Source of the DNA: an uncultured Oscillibacter sp. | GTDB lineage: Bacteria; Bacillota; Clostridia; Oscillospirales; Oscillospiraceae | Direction: 5' to 3' | Assembly: GCF_947654275.1 (NCBI RefSeq) | Contig: NZ_CANTJS010000005.1 | Span: forward strand, 17,505 to 81,504 | Length of the DNA: 64,000 nucleotides | In this document: piece after piece, positions 17,563 through 26,439 of the stretch | How positions within the stretch are numbered: position 1 is the first letter of the stretch | How the letters are laid out: each line of letters opens with the position of its first letter | Position numbers and translations under genes: made by a program | Notes under the pieces: generated by a model | Databases searched by the model: none | The model's input: the letters and a program-made list of their open reading frames with translations, nothing else | Told to the model about the DNA's origin: nothing

Positions 17563-18420
17563 TCAGAACGTATGGGTCCGCAGGTAATCCAGCCAGATGC
17601 GGCAGCCTGCGGGATTCAGGTGCACCCCGTCAAAATTCAGGTTGGCAGGGAGGCAGCCGTCCTCGCCGGTAACGGCCTCCGCCACGTTGACAAAGGCGCA
17701 GCCCTTTTCCTCCGCCAGGGCGGCGATAACCTGGTTATACGCCTCGATGCGCCGGTTGTTCACATAGGTCCCTTTCGCCTCCTGCCGGGAGCTGACAGGC
17801 AGAATGGACTGGAGGGCGATCTCCGCCTCCGGGTGGTCCTCCCGAATGCGGTCAATCACCAGGGCATACTGGTCATGGAAATTCTCGATTTTCGACCAGC
17901 CCAGTTCATTGACCCCCAGCATCAGGTAAACCCGGCGGCAGTCCAGCTCCGCCAGGGCGTCCAGCAGAGAAACCTTCTCTGTCCCCCGGTCCCAGACGGG
18001 CTTTGAGAACACGGATTCCACCGTGGCCCCCACGGCATAGAGATACTGCCCGGTTTTCAAACCGCTGTACAGGTAAAAGCCCTCGGTCCTGGAGTCCCCC
18101 AGGAACACCGCGCCGTCGAAATATGTATCCGCCGCCGGCTCCGACTCCGGCACCGGTCCCGCGGGAACCGTCCTCTCCGGCTCCTCCGTTTCCCCTTCTT
18201 CCTCCGGCAGGGGCCCCTCCGACAGGGGGGCCGCCGGCCCGGTTACCTCCGCCGGTTTCTCCGTCCTTAAAAGCGCCGCCGGTTCCTCCAAAGGAGAAAC
18301 AGGCGAACTCACCGCCGACCCTCTGGAACCCTCGGTGCTCACAAGGACCAGCATGGCCGCCATGACCACCGCCAGGGCCCCCGGTCTCCTTCCCGCTTTC
18401 TTCTCCCGCTTTCCCGCCAT
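17563..18420 (-). CDS. Membrane-anchored SGNH/GDSL-family hydrolase
   Basis: 285 residues. A basic start plus one hydrophobic segment (about 13-28) acts as signal or anchor. A Pro/Glu/Ala-rich linker (about 45-98) precedes an SGNH domain with GDSRTEG (nucleophile Ser, about 107), a Gly in LMLGVNELG (block III Asn motif) and DGVHLNPAGC (Asp-His, near 265). This is an extracytoplasmic esterase/lipase fold; similar proteins de-acetylate cell-wall polymers or glycans, but the substrate is unknown. The ribosome-binding site is weak (GGAG). It is transcribed alone; a GCAGAGGCG/CGCCTCTGC hairpin follows at 17521-17547. Confidence 0.85.
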   Translation of the reverse strand: MAGKREKKAGRRPGALAVVMAAMLVLVSTEGSRGSAVSSPVSPLEEPAALLRTEKPAEVTGPAAPLSEGPLPEEEGETEEPERTVPAGPVPESEPAADTYFDGAVFLGDSRTEGFYLYSGLKTGQYLYAVGATVESVFSKPVWDRGTEKVSLLDALAELDCRRVYLMLGVNELGWSKIENFHDQYALVIDRIREDHPEAEIALQSILPVSSRQEAKGTYVNNRRIEAYNQVIAALAEEKGCAFVNVAEAVTGEDGCLPANLNFDGVHLNPAGCRIWLDYLRTHTF

Positions 18421-18921
18421 CTATGCTCCGCCTCTCCGCCGTCTCCGGCCTCACGCAAACCTCTCCGCAGCAGATTCCGCTTGCTCCCCGCGCTGCCGCC
18501 GGGGCAAACAGACTCCCGTCTTTATTATAGACGAAGACTGTCAAAAAAAGTCGAAACAATTTGTTAAAAATTTGGCGTCAAATTGTATCAATTTCCCGGC
18601 AGTTTCCCCAAAGCCCGAAAACGGGCCTCGGAGACCGGCGGCTCTGGCCGCGCCGGACAGGTCTGCCGAAAAAAACCGGACAGGACGGAAAGCGGGCAGC
18701 CCGTTCGGACTGCCCGCCTTCCTATAGATAAGAGAAAGGAGAGGGAAAATGGTGTGGGTCAAACAAGCGGTTTCGCTTGATGAGGCTATCATAGCGGCAG
18801 GCCACAGAAATGTCAACCGCTTTCTCGGAACATTCACAATTAGTTTACAAGCGGCCGGAAACAGGCCTGTTCATTCATAAAATATTCAAACTATGTTCAA
18901 ACTTTCAGGGCCGTCCCGCCC
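18421..18921. other. Gene-free region between SGNH hydrolase and marR
   Basis: No gene recognised. A TATAAT reading leftwards (RC near 18522-18527) may serve the SGNH gene but lacks a good -35. A stable hairpin GCGGGCAG/CTGCCCGC (18692-18699 with 18710-18717) has no U-tract on either side. Past it the sequence turns AT-rich towards the marR promoter. Confidence 0.5.
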
Positions 18922-18950
18922 TTGACAGGACCTGTAGAATGTGTTAATAT
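18922..18950 (+). promoter_or_regulatory. Sigma-A promoter of marR-ABC operon
   Basis: TTGACA (18922-18927), 17-base spacer, TAATAT (18945-18950). The -35 is the exact consensus, so transcription should be strong unless repressed; operator palindromes start at the next base. Confidence 0.9.
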
Positions 18951-18977
18951 TTAGCGCGCTAACCTTTAGCGGGCTAA
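18951..18977 (+). promoter_or_regulatory. Tandem palindromic operators, probably for the MarR protein
   Basis: TTAGCGCGCTAA (18951-18962, perfect 12-bp palindrome) and TTAGCGGGCTAA (18966-18977, one central mismatch), centres 15 bases apart, start directly after the -10. A MarR dimer bound here would block transcription start of its own operon. Confidence 0.82.
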
Positions 18978-19083
18978 CCAAGCCGGGTCCCCCGGACGCC
19001 GGGCAGACGCGCAGAAGGACACAGGCCCGCGAAAAGCACAAAAAGCGCAGAAAAGCGCGAAAAAACGGAAAAGAGGCTTTTCC

Positions 19084-19527
19084 ATGGATTCGAAAAACAA
19101 CGGCCTTGGCCCCCTGCTGGGCCATGTCGCCCAGCTCTCCAAGGCCTGCATGGACAACCGGGTGTCCCGCTGGGGCGTGACCCCCGTTCAGGCCCACGTG
19201 CTGCTCTATCTGCACTGCCGGGGCGGGCAGGCCTCTCAGCGGGAGCTGACGGGTCTGCGGCGGGTGAAGCCCTCCACCATGAACGGCGTGCTGGACCGGC
19301 TGGAGGAAAAGGGCTTTGTGCGCCGGTCCGTCAGCGGCAGCGACGCCCGCAGCCGCCTGATTACGCTGACGGAAAAGGGCGCGGAGCAGCAGGCGCTGTT
19401 CCGGAAGAGCTTTCTGGAGGTGGAACAGGTGATGCTCCGGGGATTTACCGATGAGGAGCGGGCCCTTCTGCCCGGTCTGCTGGAGCGCGTCATTCAAAAT
19501 CTTGAGGAGGATCAGACACTATGCTGA
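19084..19527 (+). CDS. MarR-family transcriptional repressor
   Basis: 147 residues. Winged helix-turn-helix typical of MarR: QRELTGLRRVKPSTMNGVLDRLEEKGFVRR (helix-turn-helix and recognition helix, about 55-85), then wing SGSDARSRLITLTEKG. Dimerisation helices lie at both ends. It heads an operon with two ABC exporter genes, overlapping the first by seven bases. Family precedent is repression relieved by a toxic ligand that the exporter removes; the ligand is unknown. Confidence 0.93.
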   Translation: MDSKNNGLGPLLGHVAQLSKACMDNRVSRWGVTPVQAHVLLYLHCRGGQASQRELTGLRRVKPSTMNGVLDRLEEKGFVRRSVSGSDARSRLITLTEKGAEQQALFRKSFLEVEQVMLRGFTDEERALLPGLLERVIQNLEEDQTLC

Positions 19528-21269
19528 AAAAGTTGTGGCCCCATGCCCGGCCCTTCACGCCCTGGATTCTGGCCGGTGTGGCGTGCAGCGCCATGGAGGC
19601 GGTTTTCGAGCTGCTGATTCCGCTGGTGATGAGCGACATTGTGGACGTTGGCATCGCCGGCGGCGACCAGGCCTATATTCTGCGCAAGGGGGCCCTGATG
19701 GTGGCGATGGCCCTGGTGTCCCTGGCCTTCGGCCTGGGCAGCGCTGTGTTTTCCTCGGTGGCGGGCCAGGGCTTCGGCGCCAATGTCCGCCGGGCGGAGT
19801 ACGAGCATATTCAGACCTTCGCCTTTTCCAATATTGAGAAATTTTCCACCGCCTCCCTGGTGACCCGGCTCACCAACGACGTGAACAATCTCCAGATGTC
19901 CCTGATGATGTCCATGCGCCTGCTGGTCCGGGCTCCGGTGATGCTGGTGTCCGCCCTGTTCTTCTCCATCCGCATCAGCTACCGGCTGAGCAATGTCTTT
20001 CTGGTGGCTCTGCCGCTGCTGCTGGTTGTGGTCATTGTGATCCTGACCCGGGTGGGGCCCATGTTCCGTTCCCTTCAGGAGAAAACCGACGGGCTGAACC
20101 TGGTGGTTCAGGAAAATCTGGCGGGCATCCGGGTGGTGAAGTCCTTCGTCCAGGGGGACTATGAGCGGGAGAAATTTGCTGAGCGGAACGACGATTTGAA
20201 AAACACCTCCCAGCGGGCCTTCGGCGCGGTGGTCATCAACATGCCGGTGATGATGCTGATTGTCTACGGCACCATCATCGCCGTCATGTGGTTCGGCGGC
20301 CGTATGGTCTACTCCGGCGACCTGGAGGCTGGAAAGCTCATCACCTATTTCACCTATATCAGCCAAATCATGATGTCCCTGATGATGGTTTCTATGATCT
20401 TCATGATGCTGACCCGGACCATCGCCTGCGGCCGCCGGGTGGCGGAGGTACTGGAGGAGCGGCCCGCCATGGACGACGGCGGGGCCCTCCGGGACGAAAG
20501 CGGCCCTGTGGCTGTGGAGACCGGCAGCATCGACTTTGACCACGTTTCCTTCAAATACAATTCGGACAGTACGGAATGGATATTACAGGATGTAACCGTT
20601 CATATCCCCGCCGGAGCCACCGTGGGCATTCTGGGGGGCACCGGCAGCGGCAAAACTTCCCTGGTCTCCCTGATTCCCCGGCTCTATGAGGCCCAGGAGG
20701 GCACGGTCTCCGTGGGGGGCCGGCCGGTTCAGGCGTACACCATGGAGCGACTCCGGGACGCTGTGAGCATGGTGCTGCAAAAGAACACCCTCTTCTCCGG
20801 CTCCATCCGGGAAAACCTCCTCTGGGGCAATCCCGACGCCTCGGAAGAACAGCTTCAGGCCGCATGCCGGGCCGCCTGCGCCGACGAATTTCTGGAGCGG
20901 ATGCCCGACGGTCTGGACACCGACCTGGGTCAGGGGGGCGTCAACGTCTCCGGCGGGCAGAAGCAGCGGCTCTGCATCGCCCGGGCCATTCTGAAGCAGC
21001 CCAAGGTGCTGATTCTGGACGACTCCACCAGCGCCGTGGACACCGCCACAGACGCCAGAATCCGCGCCGCCTTCGCCCGGGAGCTGGGGAACGCCACCAA
21101 GCTCATCATCGCACAGCGGGTGGCCTCCGTCCGGGACGCGGACATGATTCTGGTGATGGACGGCGGAAAAATCGCGGCCCAGGGCACCCATGACGAATTG
21201 ATGAAGACCTGCGCCATTTATCAGGAGGTCTGGCAGTCTCAGCAGGAAGGAGTGAGCATTGATGGCTGA
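19521..21269 (+). CDS. ABC exporter half-transporter with degenerate ATPase site (heterodimer subunit 1)
   Basis: 582 residues: six-helix exporter domain (1-315), then nucleotide-binding domain. Walker A GGTGSGKTSLV, signature NVSGGQKQRLCIARA and Walker B VLILDDST. The residue after the Walker B Asp is Asp instead of the catalytic Glu, the hallmark of the degenerate subunit in heterodimeric exporters such as TM287/288 and BmrC/D. The partner is the next gene (8-base overlap). Likely exports drugs or lipids, controlled by the upstream MarR. GAGGAGG lies ten bases before the ATG, inside marR. Confidence 0.94.
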   Translation: MLKKLWPHARPFTPWILAGVACSAMEAVFELLIPLVMSDIVDVGIAGGDQAYILRKGALMVAMALVSLAFGLGSAVFSSVAGQGFGANVRRAEYEHIQTFAFSNIEKFSTASLVTRLTNDVNNLQMSLMMSMRLLVRAPVMLVSALFFSIRISYRLSNVFLVALPLLLVVVIVILTRVGPMFRSLQEKTDGLNLVVQENLAGIRVVKSFVQGDYEREKFAERNDDLKNTSQRAFGAVVINMPVMMLIVYGTIIAVMWFGGRMVYSGDLEAGKLITYFTYISQIMMSLMMVSMIFMMLTRTIACGRRVAEVLEERPAMDDGGALRDESGPVAVETGSIDFDHVSFKYNSDSTEWILQDVTVHIPAGATVGILGGTGSGKTSLVSLIPRLYEAQEGTVSVGGRPVQAYTMERLRDAVSMVLQKNTLFSGSIRENLLWGNPDASEEQLQAACRAACADEFLERMPDGLDTDLGQGGVNVSGGQKQRLCIARAILKQPKVLILDDSTSAVDTATDARIRAAFARELGNATKLIIAQRVASVRDADMILVMDGGKIAAQGTHDELMKTCAIYQEVWQSQQEGVSIDG

Positions 21270-23133
21270 ACACAAGCACGGTCCCCACGGTCCCGGCGGC
21301 TTCCGAAAGCCCAGGGATTTCCGGGGCACCCTGGGAAAGCTGATGGGCTATCTGGGCCGGTACAGGGCGCTGCTCTTTGTGGTGGCGGTTCTGCTGGTGG
21401 TGAGCTCCGCCTGCACCGTGGGAGGGTCCTACCTCATCAAGCCCCTGATTAACAATTATATCCTCCCCGGCGACTTCCCGGGCCTTGCCAGGATGCTGGC
21501 GCTGATGGCCCTGGTGTATATCGCCGGCGCCGCCTGCTCCTTCGGCTATGCCCGCATCATGGTCCACATCTCCCAGAACACCGTGGCGAAAATCCGGGCG
21601 GAGCTCTTCGGGAAAATGCAGGACCTGCCCCTGAAATTCTTCGACGCCCACACCCACGGCGAACTTATGAGCCGGTATACCAACGATATTGAAACCGTCT
21701 CCGAGGCTCTGAACAACAGCTTCGGCAGTCTCGTCTCCTGCACGCTGAACTTCACCGGCACCATTCTGATGATGCTGGTCCTCAGTCCCCTGCTGAGCCT
21801 CATCACCTTCGCCACCCTGGCGGTGATGCTGCTGGTGGTGAAGCACGTGGGTTCCCGCAGCCGCCGCTACTTTGCGGCCCAGCAGAAGGCCGTGGGGGAG
21901 GTCAACGGCTATATTGAGGAAATGATCGAGGGCCAGAAGGTCATCAAGGTGTTCAACCACGAGCAGGCGGCGAAGGAGGGTTTTCGCGTCCGGAACGACG
22001 CTTACCGTCAGGCGGGCGCCCGGGCCCAGATTTACGCCGGCGTCATGATGCCCGCCATGGGCAACCTGAACTATGTCAACTACGCCGTCACCTGCTGCGT
22101 GGGGGCCATGCTGGCCATTCACGGCGGCAGCTTCCGGCTGGGAGACCTGGCGGCCTTCCTCCAGTATACCCGGCAGGTGGGCCAGCCCGTCACCCAGATT
22201 TCCCAGCAGGTGAACACCATCCTCTCCGCCGTGGCCGGCGCGGAGCGCATTTTCGAAATCATGGAGATGCAGCCGGAGTCCGACGAGGGCAGGGTGCGGC
22301 TGGTCCGGGCAGAGGCGGACGAGACCGGCGCGGTCACCCGGGTGCACCGGGACACCAACGCATGGGCCTGGATGAAGCCCGACGGGACCCTGGTTCCCCT
22401 CCGGGGCGACGTGCGCTTTGACCATGTGGTCTTTGGCTATGACGAAAACCGCACCATTCTCCATGACATCTCTCTCTTTGCCAAGCCGGGGCAGAAAATC
22501 GCCTTCGTGGGCTCCACCGGCGCGGGCAAAACCACCATCACCAGCCTCATCAACCGGTTCTACGAAATCCAGGGCGGAACCATCACCTATGACGGCATCG
22601 ACATCCGGGACATCGCCAAGGAGTCCCTCCGCCGGTCCCTGGGCGTGGTGCTCCAGGACACCCGCCTGTTCACAGGCACCGTGGCGGACAACATCCGCTA
22701 CGGCCGCCGGGACGCCACGGATGAGGAGGTGGAGGCCGCCGCCCGCCTGGCGGGAGCCGACGCCTTCATCCGCCGTCTGCCCCAGGGCTATCGGACGGAG
22801 CTCTCCGGCGACGGCGGCAGTCTCAGCCAGGGGGAACGGCAGCTGCTGAATATCGCCCGGGCCGCCTGCGCCAACCCGCCGGTTCTGATTCTGGATGAGG
22901 CCACCAGCTCCATCGACACCCGGACGGAAAAAATCATCGAAAAGGGCATGGACCGCCTTATGGCGGGCCGGACGGTCTTCGTCATCGCCCACCGGCTGTC
23001 CACCGTCCGCAACGCCCGGGCCATCATGGTTCTGGAGCAGGGGGAAATCATTGAGCGGGGAGACCACGAGGATCTCCTGGCCCAGCGGGGCAGGTATTAC
23101 CAGCTCTACACCGGTCAGGCAGAGCTGTCCTGA
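21262..23133 (+). CDS. ABC exporter half-transporter with canonical Walker B (heterodimer subunit 2)
   Basis: 623 residues from the ATG that follows AAGGAG. The N-terminal tail (about 30 residues) is followed by six transmembrane helices and a nucleotide-binding domain with Walker A GSTGAGKTTI, signature SLSQGERQLL and Walker B VLILDEATSSID. The Glu is kept here while the signature is LSQGE instead of LSGGQ. That combination complements the defective Walker B of the previous gene and predicts one active and one degenerate ATP site. An insertion at about 345-375 between membrane and ATPase domains (ETGAVTRVHRDTNAWAWMKP) is longer than usual. Confidence 0.94.
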   Translation: MAEHKHGPHGPGGFRKPRDFRGTLGKLMGYLGRYRALLFVVAVLLVVSSACTVGGSYLIKPLINNYILPGDFPGLARMLALMALVYIAGAACSFGYARIMVHISQNTVAKIRAELFGKMQDLPLKFFDAHTHGELMSRYTNDIETVSEALNNSFGSLVSCTLNFTGTILMMLVLSPLLSLITFATLAVMLLVVKHVGSRSRRYFAAQQKAVGEVNGYIEEMIEGQKVIKVFNHEQAAKEGFRVRNDAYRQAGARAQIYAGVMMPAMGNLNYVNYAVTCCVGAMLAIHGGSFRLGDLAAFLQYTRQVGQPVTQISQQVNTILSAVAGAERIFEIMEMQPESDEGRVRLVRAEADETGAVTRVHRDTNAWAWMKPDGTLVPLRGDVRFDHVVFGYDENRTILHDISLFAKPGQKIAFVGSTGAGKTTITSLINRFYEIQGGTITYDGIDIRDIAKESLRRSLGVVLQDTRLFTGTVADNIRYGRRDATDEEVEAAARLAGADAFIRRLPQGYRTELSGDGGSLSQGERQLLNIARAACANPPVLILDEATSSIDTRTEKIIEKGMDRLMAGRTVFVIAHRLSTVRNARAIMVLEQGEIIERGDHEDLLAQRGRYYQLYTGQAELS

Positions 23134-23482
23134 TCTATAGCAATCTTCAAAATTACGAGCAAAGGGCCGCCGAAGGCGGCGGTTCTTGGCCGGCCCGCCT
23201 GCCGGGGATTCTGATGTCTGCTGTAATTTCTCTATTAAAGCGATAGCCCGGCCCCCTCCCTGTTCTTCAGCGAAGCGGCCCGGCAGCCAAGAAAGCCTTT
23301 CACAAAGCCGCCCGGCCGAAGGGACCCCATGGGGTTCCTTCGGCCGGGCGGCTTTACGGGGGAAACGTGCAGATGAGGGCCCAGCGGGGCCGGGCGCGCC
23401 GGGGCCCCGCGGAAGGCCTGCCGGCGGTTCTCCCCTTCCTTTCACGCGGCAGGCGGAGCCGGGCGAATCGGGCGAATAAGGC
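23134..23482. other. Hairpin-rich intergenic cluster A
   Basis: Gene-free. Contains a GCCGCC-gaa-GGCGGC hairpin (23166-23180), a CCGGC/GCCGG hairpin (about 23190-23204) and outer AT-rich arms AAATTAC/GTAATTT (about 23155 and 23223). CTATAGC/GCGATAG lies outside these, and a 52-bp palindrome sits at 23304-23355. It may terminate the exporter operon but has no proper U-tract. Confidence 0.6.
23304..23355. repeat. 52-bp near-perfect palindrome
   Basis: The left arm AAAGCCGCCCGGCCGAAGG (23304-23322) pairs fully with CCTTCGGCCGGGCGGCTTT (23337-23355), and the middle GACCCC/GGGGTT also pairs with one G-T. About 25 bp of stem closes on a two-base loop. It can be a bidirectional terminator, although only three T follow. 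Confidence 0.8.
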
Positions 23483-23511
23483 TTGATAATTTTCCCGCGG
23501 AATGATACAAT
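23483..23511 (+). promoter_or_regulatory. Sigma-A promoter of the FapA-like gene
   Basis: TTGATA (23483-23488), 17-base spacer, TACAAT (23506-23511). The 5' leader then carries a CGCGGGCC/GGCCCGCG hairpin (23530-23550) before the ribosome-binding site. Confidence 0.75.
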
Positions 23512-23587
23512 GCAGGTGATTCGGCAAAGCGCGGGCCTTCACGGCCCGCGTAAAACCGCCGCTTACACGACGTTTCGGAAGGAGGGG

Positions 23588-25180
23588 ATGAAGGTGTCGA
23601 TTTTTGATCGTCTGATTTCAAGGGAACCAGGCGGGCAGGAACGGAAAGCATTTCACTCCATCCCCTACAGAAGAATGTTCTCGGAGCTGGATGAAAGCGG
23701 CGGGGAGGCCAGAGAGCGGTATCCCGGAGACGAAAAGACGGTGGAAGCCTTCATCCGGGTTTTAAAAGAGGCGTGCAGGGCGCGGCACAAAAAGGCGCTG
23801 GACGGCGTGATGCCTCCCATCCATGCGGAGGCCCGTTTTTTTCTGTCGGAGGACCGGATGTGCGCCTATGGGTGCCTGCTTCCGCCGGAGAACGGCGGCG
23901 AGGGAATCAGCCTGGAAAAATTCCTGGGCGACCTCCACTATGAGGGCGTCCGCTACGGCGTTTTACAGGAGGACATCCCCCGGGAATTTGAACGCGGATA
24001 CCTTCACATCTTCCCGGTGGCCCGGGGCAAGCCGCCCCTGGCGGGAGAGGACGGCAAGGTGACCGAGCTCTTCCAGCGGCGCAGGAACATGCGCCTGGAG
24101 GTGCAGAATGGAAGTGAGGCGGATTTCAGCCGGGACGTCCAGCTCCAGCCCATCCGGAAGGGCGCCGTCATCTGCCTGATTCGGGCCCCCAAGGCCGGGT
24201 CGGACGGCACCGACGTCACGGGGCAGCCCCTTTCCCCGCCGCAGGTCTTCAGCGCCCGGGCGCCCCAGGGGAAGAACACGGAGCTGGGCCGGGGCGGGCA
24301 GGCCCTCATCGCCGGGACGGACGGCATCCTCTACATTGAGAACGACCTGTTCTGCATCCACGAGCAGAAAATCATTGACGGCAGTCTGGACCAGTTTCAG
24401 GGGACTCTCCGGATTTCCGGCAATCTCTACATCGGCGGAAACGTGGACGGAGGCGTGGAGATTGAGGCCACCGGCGAAATCGTCATCAACGGGGCGATGG
24501 GAGAGGCCCGGGTCACCTCCTCAGGGGGGACCATCCGCGTGCAGCGGGGCATCTACGGCGCCGCCGGCAAAACCGTACTGCGGGCAGCGCATCAGATTCA
24601 GTCGCCGGTGGTGGAGTGGGCGGACATTGACGCCGGGACCAGCGTGATTTCGGAGACCATCTCCAACAGCGCCATCCGCTGCGGCGGCACGGTCTATGTC
24701 ATGAACGGCCGGGGCATGATTGTGGACAGCCTGATTCAGGCGGGGGACAGCGTACTGTGCCTGCGGGTGGGCAATCTGGCCGGAGGCCGCAGCCGGTTTT
24801 CGGTGGGCTATCCCCCGAATCTTCCGGAGACCTGGAAGCAGCTCAAGGGAGAGCTGGCAGAAACGCAGTCGACGCTGGATAAGCTGTGGGACCACGTCTC
24901 CGCCCTGCGGCGGAAGGGGCCCCGCCTCTCGGAGACGGAGCGGGTTCTGCTGGAGCAGCTCGTAGAGCAGAGGGAGCTGTACACCCAAAAGCGGGAGGCG
25001 CTGACAGCGGAGCTGAGAACGGCCAACCAGGCGCTGAACAAAAAGACCAAGGGACGTATCCGGTGTGAAAAGCTGTTCCCCTTTTTGGACGTCCAAATCG
25101 GCAGGCTGTCCGAGGAGGTCATCACGATTGAGGAGAACTGCGACATTCACGTGGAAGAAAATAAAATCGTTCTGGAGTAA
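23588..25180 (+). CDS. FapA-family (DUF342) polymer-forming protein
   Basis: 530 residues from this ATG. The N-terminal region resembles the FapA N domain. The central right-handed beta-helix is built of repeated IGGNVDGGVEIEATGEIVINGAMGEARV-type turns (about 285-400). A long C-terminal coiled coil follows (LAETQSTLDKLWDHVSALRR and on). Proteins of this family are linked to flagellar assembly or polar localisation, but no flagellar gene lies nearby, so the role is open. Start is ambiguous: GGAGG is only three bases before this ATG but eight before an in-frame GTG at 23594, which may be the true start. Confidence 0.88.
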   Translation: MKVSIFDRLISREPGGQERKAFHSIPYRRMFSELDESGGEARERYPGDEKTVEAFIRVLKEACRARHKKALDGVMPPIHAEARFFLSEDRMCAYGCLLPPENGGEGISLEKFLGDLHYEGVRYGVLQEDIPREFERGYLHIFPVARGKPPLAGEDGKVTELFQRRRNMRLEVQNGSEADFSRDVQLQPIRKGAVICLIRAPKAGSDGTDVTGQPLSPPQVFSARAPQGKNTELGRGGQALIAGTDGILYIENDLFCIHEQKIIDGSLDQFQGTLRISGNLYIGGNVDGGVEIEATGEIVINGAMGEARVTSSGGTIRVQRGIYGAAGKTVLRAAHQIQSPVVEWADIDAGTSVISETISNSAIRCGGTVYVMNGRGMIVDSLIQAGDSVLCLRVGNLAGGRSRFSVGYPPNLPETWKQLKGELAETQSTLDKLWDHVSALRRKGPRLSETERVLLEQLVEQRELYTQKREALTAELRTANQALNKKTKGRIRCEKLFPFLDVQIGRLSEEVITIEENCDIHVEENKIVLE

Positions 25181-25194
25181 TCAGGAACACAAGA

Positions 25195-25231
25195 GCACGG
25201 AAGGGGGGCACAGCGCCCTTCCGTGCTTTTT
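25195..25231 (+). terminator. Terminator of the FapA-like gene
   Basis: GCACGGAAGGG (25195-25205) pairs with CCCTTCCGTGC (25216-25226), followed by TTTTT; 14 bases past the stop codon. Confidence 0.9.
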
Positions 25232-25267
25232 GTATTCAGCCCGGGCCTCCAGCCGCAAAAACGCCCC

Positions 25268-26437
25268 TCAGCGCCGCCTTTTTCCCGGCAGCTTATCGGC
25301 CAAGACGCACAGCGCCGCCACCAGAACCATATCCGCCAGGGTACAGCCCAGGGGAAAATCCAGTCTCATCAATCCCCGGTAGGCCCCGAAGCCCACCGCC
25401 CAAATCACCAGATTCCGCCTGTCGAAGTCCGCCTGGAACCGGTCCCGGCGCAGCAGGAAAAAGTCCGTGATTTGAATGGCGGTCATGGGCGCGAAGACGG
25501 AGCCAATCAGGTAGAGGAACCCGGTGATGTCGTCCATGGGGAACAGGACCGCCCCGGCGCAGCCCAGCAGTGCGGCTCCGGCGGCCATCCATCTGCCCTT
25601 CAGCCGGGGGCTGAGGGACTCGGCTGAGACGCCGGCGGACCACGCATCCAGGAAGGTGGTGGTGACAGTGGACAGAATCAGAATCACCAGTGCGGCGGCC
25701 CCCAGGCCCGCCTTGACCATGATGGCGGCAATATTGGACTCCCCGGTAAACAGTGCCGCGCCCATGCCGATGACATACATCCAGACGGAAACCAGACCGT
25801 AGACCACCGCGCTGGCCAGGGACGCCTGAACGGGCTTTTCCGCCTCCCGGGTGTAGTCGCTGATGAGGGGCAGCCAGCTCAGGGGCATGGCCGCCGCCAG
25901 CTCCACCGCCGCGCCGAAGCTCATAGCCTCTCCCAGCCCCCCGCCTGCAGGCGTCCCCGCGCCGAAGACAACCCGGCTCAGCACCAGCGTCAGCAGGAAC
26001 AGCGCCGCCATGGAAAGCCGGTTGAGCCAGCCCAGATTGGTGACGCCCACCAGAATCCAGACCAGAATCAGCCCGCCGATTACCAGGCACCAGACCCAAT
26101 GCCCCGCCGGGAAGACGCCGCCTGCGGCCAGCGCCCCGTCATAAATCATGATGGCCGTCCAGCCCGCCAGCTGGAGGATGTTCAGGGCGGCGAAAAGCAG
26201 CCCGCCCCTCTGGCCGAAGCTCATTTTCACCGTCTCCATGGCGCTCCTGCCGCTCCGCCCGCCGATGAGCCCCGTCAGAAACAGCAGGATGCAGCCAATC
26301 ACATGGCCGGCGACAATGGCGGCGAGGCCCCGGGCAAACCCCAGAGGCGCGAAGCTGGAGCCGGTGAGAATCTCCACCAGGGAGACGCCGGCCCCGAACC
26401 AGATCAGGCCGTTCTGTACCGTTGTGGTCTTCTTCAC
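25268..26437 (-). CDS. cytX: NCS1-family permease, probable hydroxymethylpyrimidine transporter CytX
   Basis: 389 residues with about twelve hydrophobic segments; NCS1 nucleobase:cation symporter pattern (FGAGVSLVEILTGSSFAPLGF at the N-terminus). Together with thiD and thiE under a TPP riboswitch, the likely substrate is the thiamine precursor HMP; CytX is the name used for such thiamine-regulated members. The start is a GTG (MKKTTTVQN) six bases after GGAGGG and two bases after the thiD stop; an upstream in-frame ATG lies inside thiD. Confidence 0.87.
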   Translation of the reverse strand: MKKTTTVQNGLIWFGAGVSLVEILTGSSFAPLGFARGLAAIVAGHVIGCILLFLTGLIGGRSGRSAMETVKMSFGQRGGLLFAALNILQLAGWTAIMIYDGALAAGGVFPAGHWVWCLVIGGLILVWILVGVTNLGWLNRLSMAALFLLTLVLSRVVFGAGTPAGGGLGEAMSFGAAVELAAAMPLSWLPLISDYTREAEKPVQASLASAVVYGLVSVWMYVIGMGAALFTGESNIAAIMVKAGLGAAALVILILSTVTTTFLDAWSAGVSAESLSPRLKGRWMAAGAALLGCAGAVLFPMDDITGFLYLIGSVFAPMTAIQITDFFLLRRDRFQADFDRRNLVIWAVGFGAYRGLMRLDFPLGCTLADMVLVAALCVLADKLPGKRRR

Positions 26438-26439
26438 TC

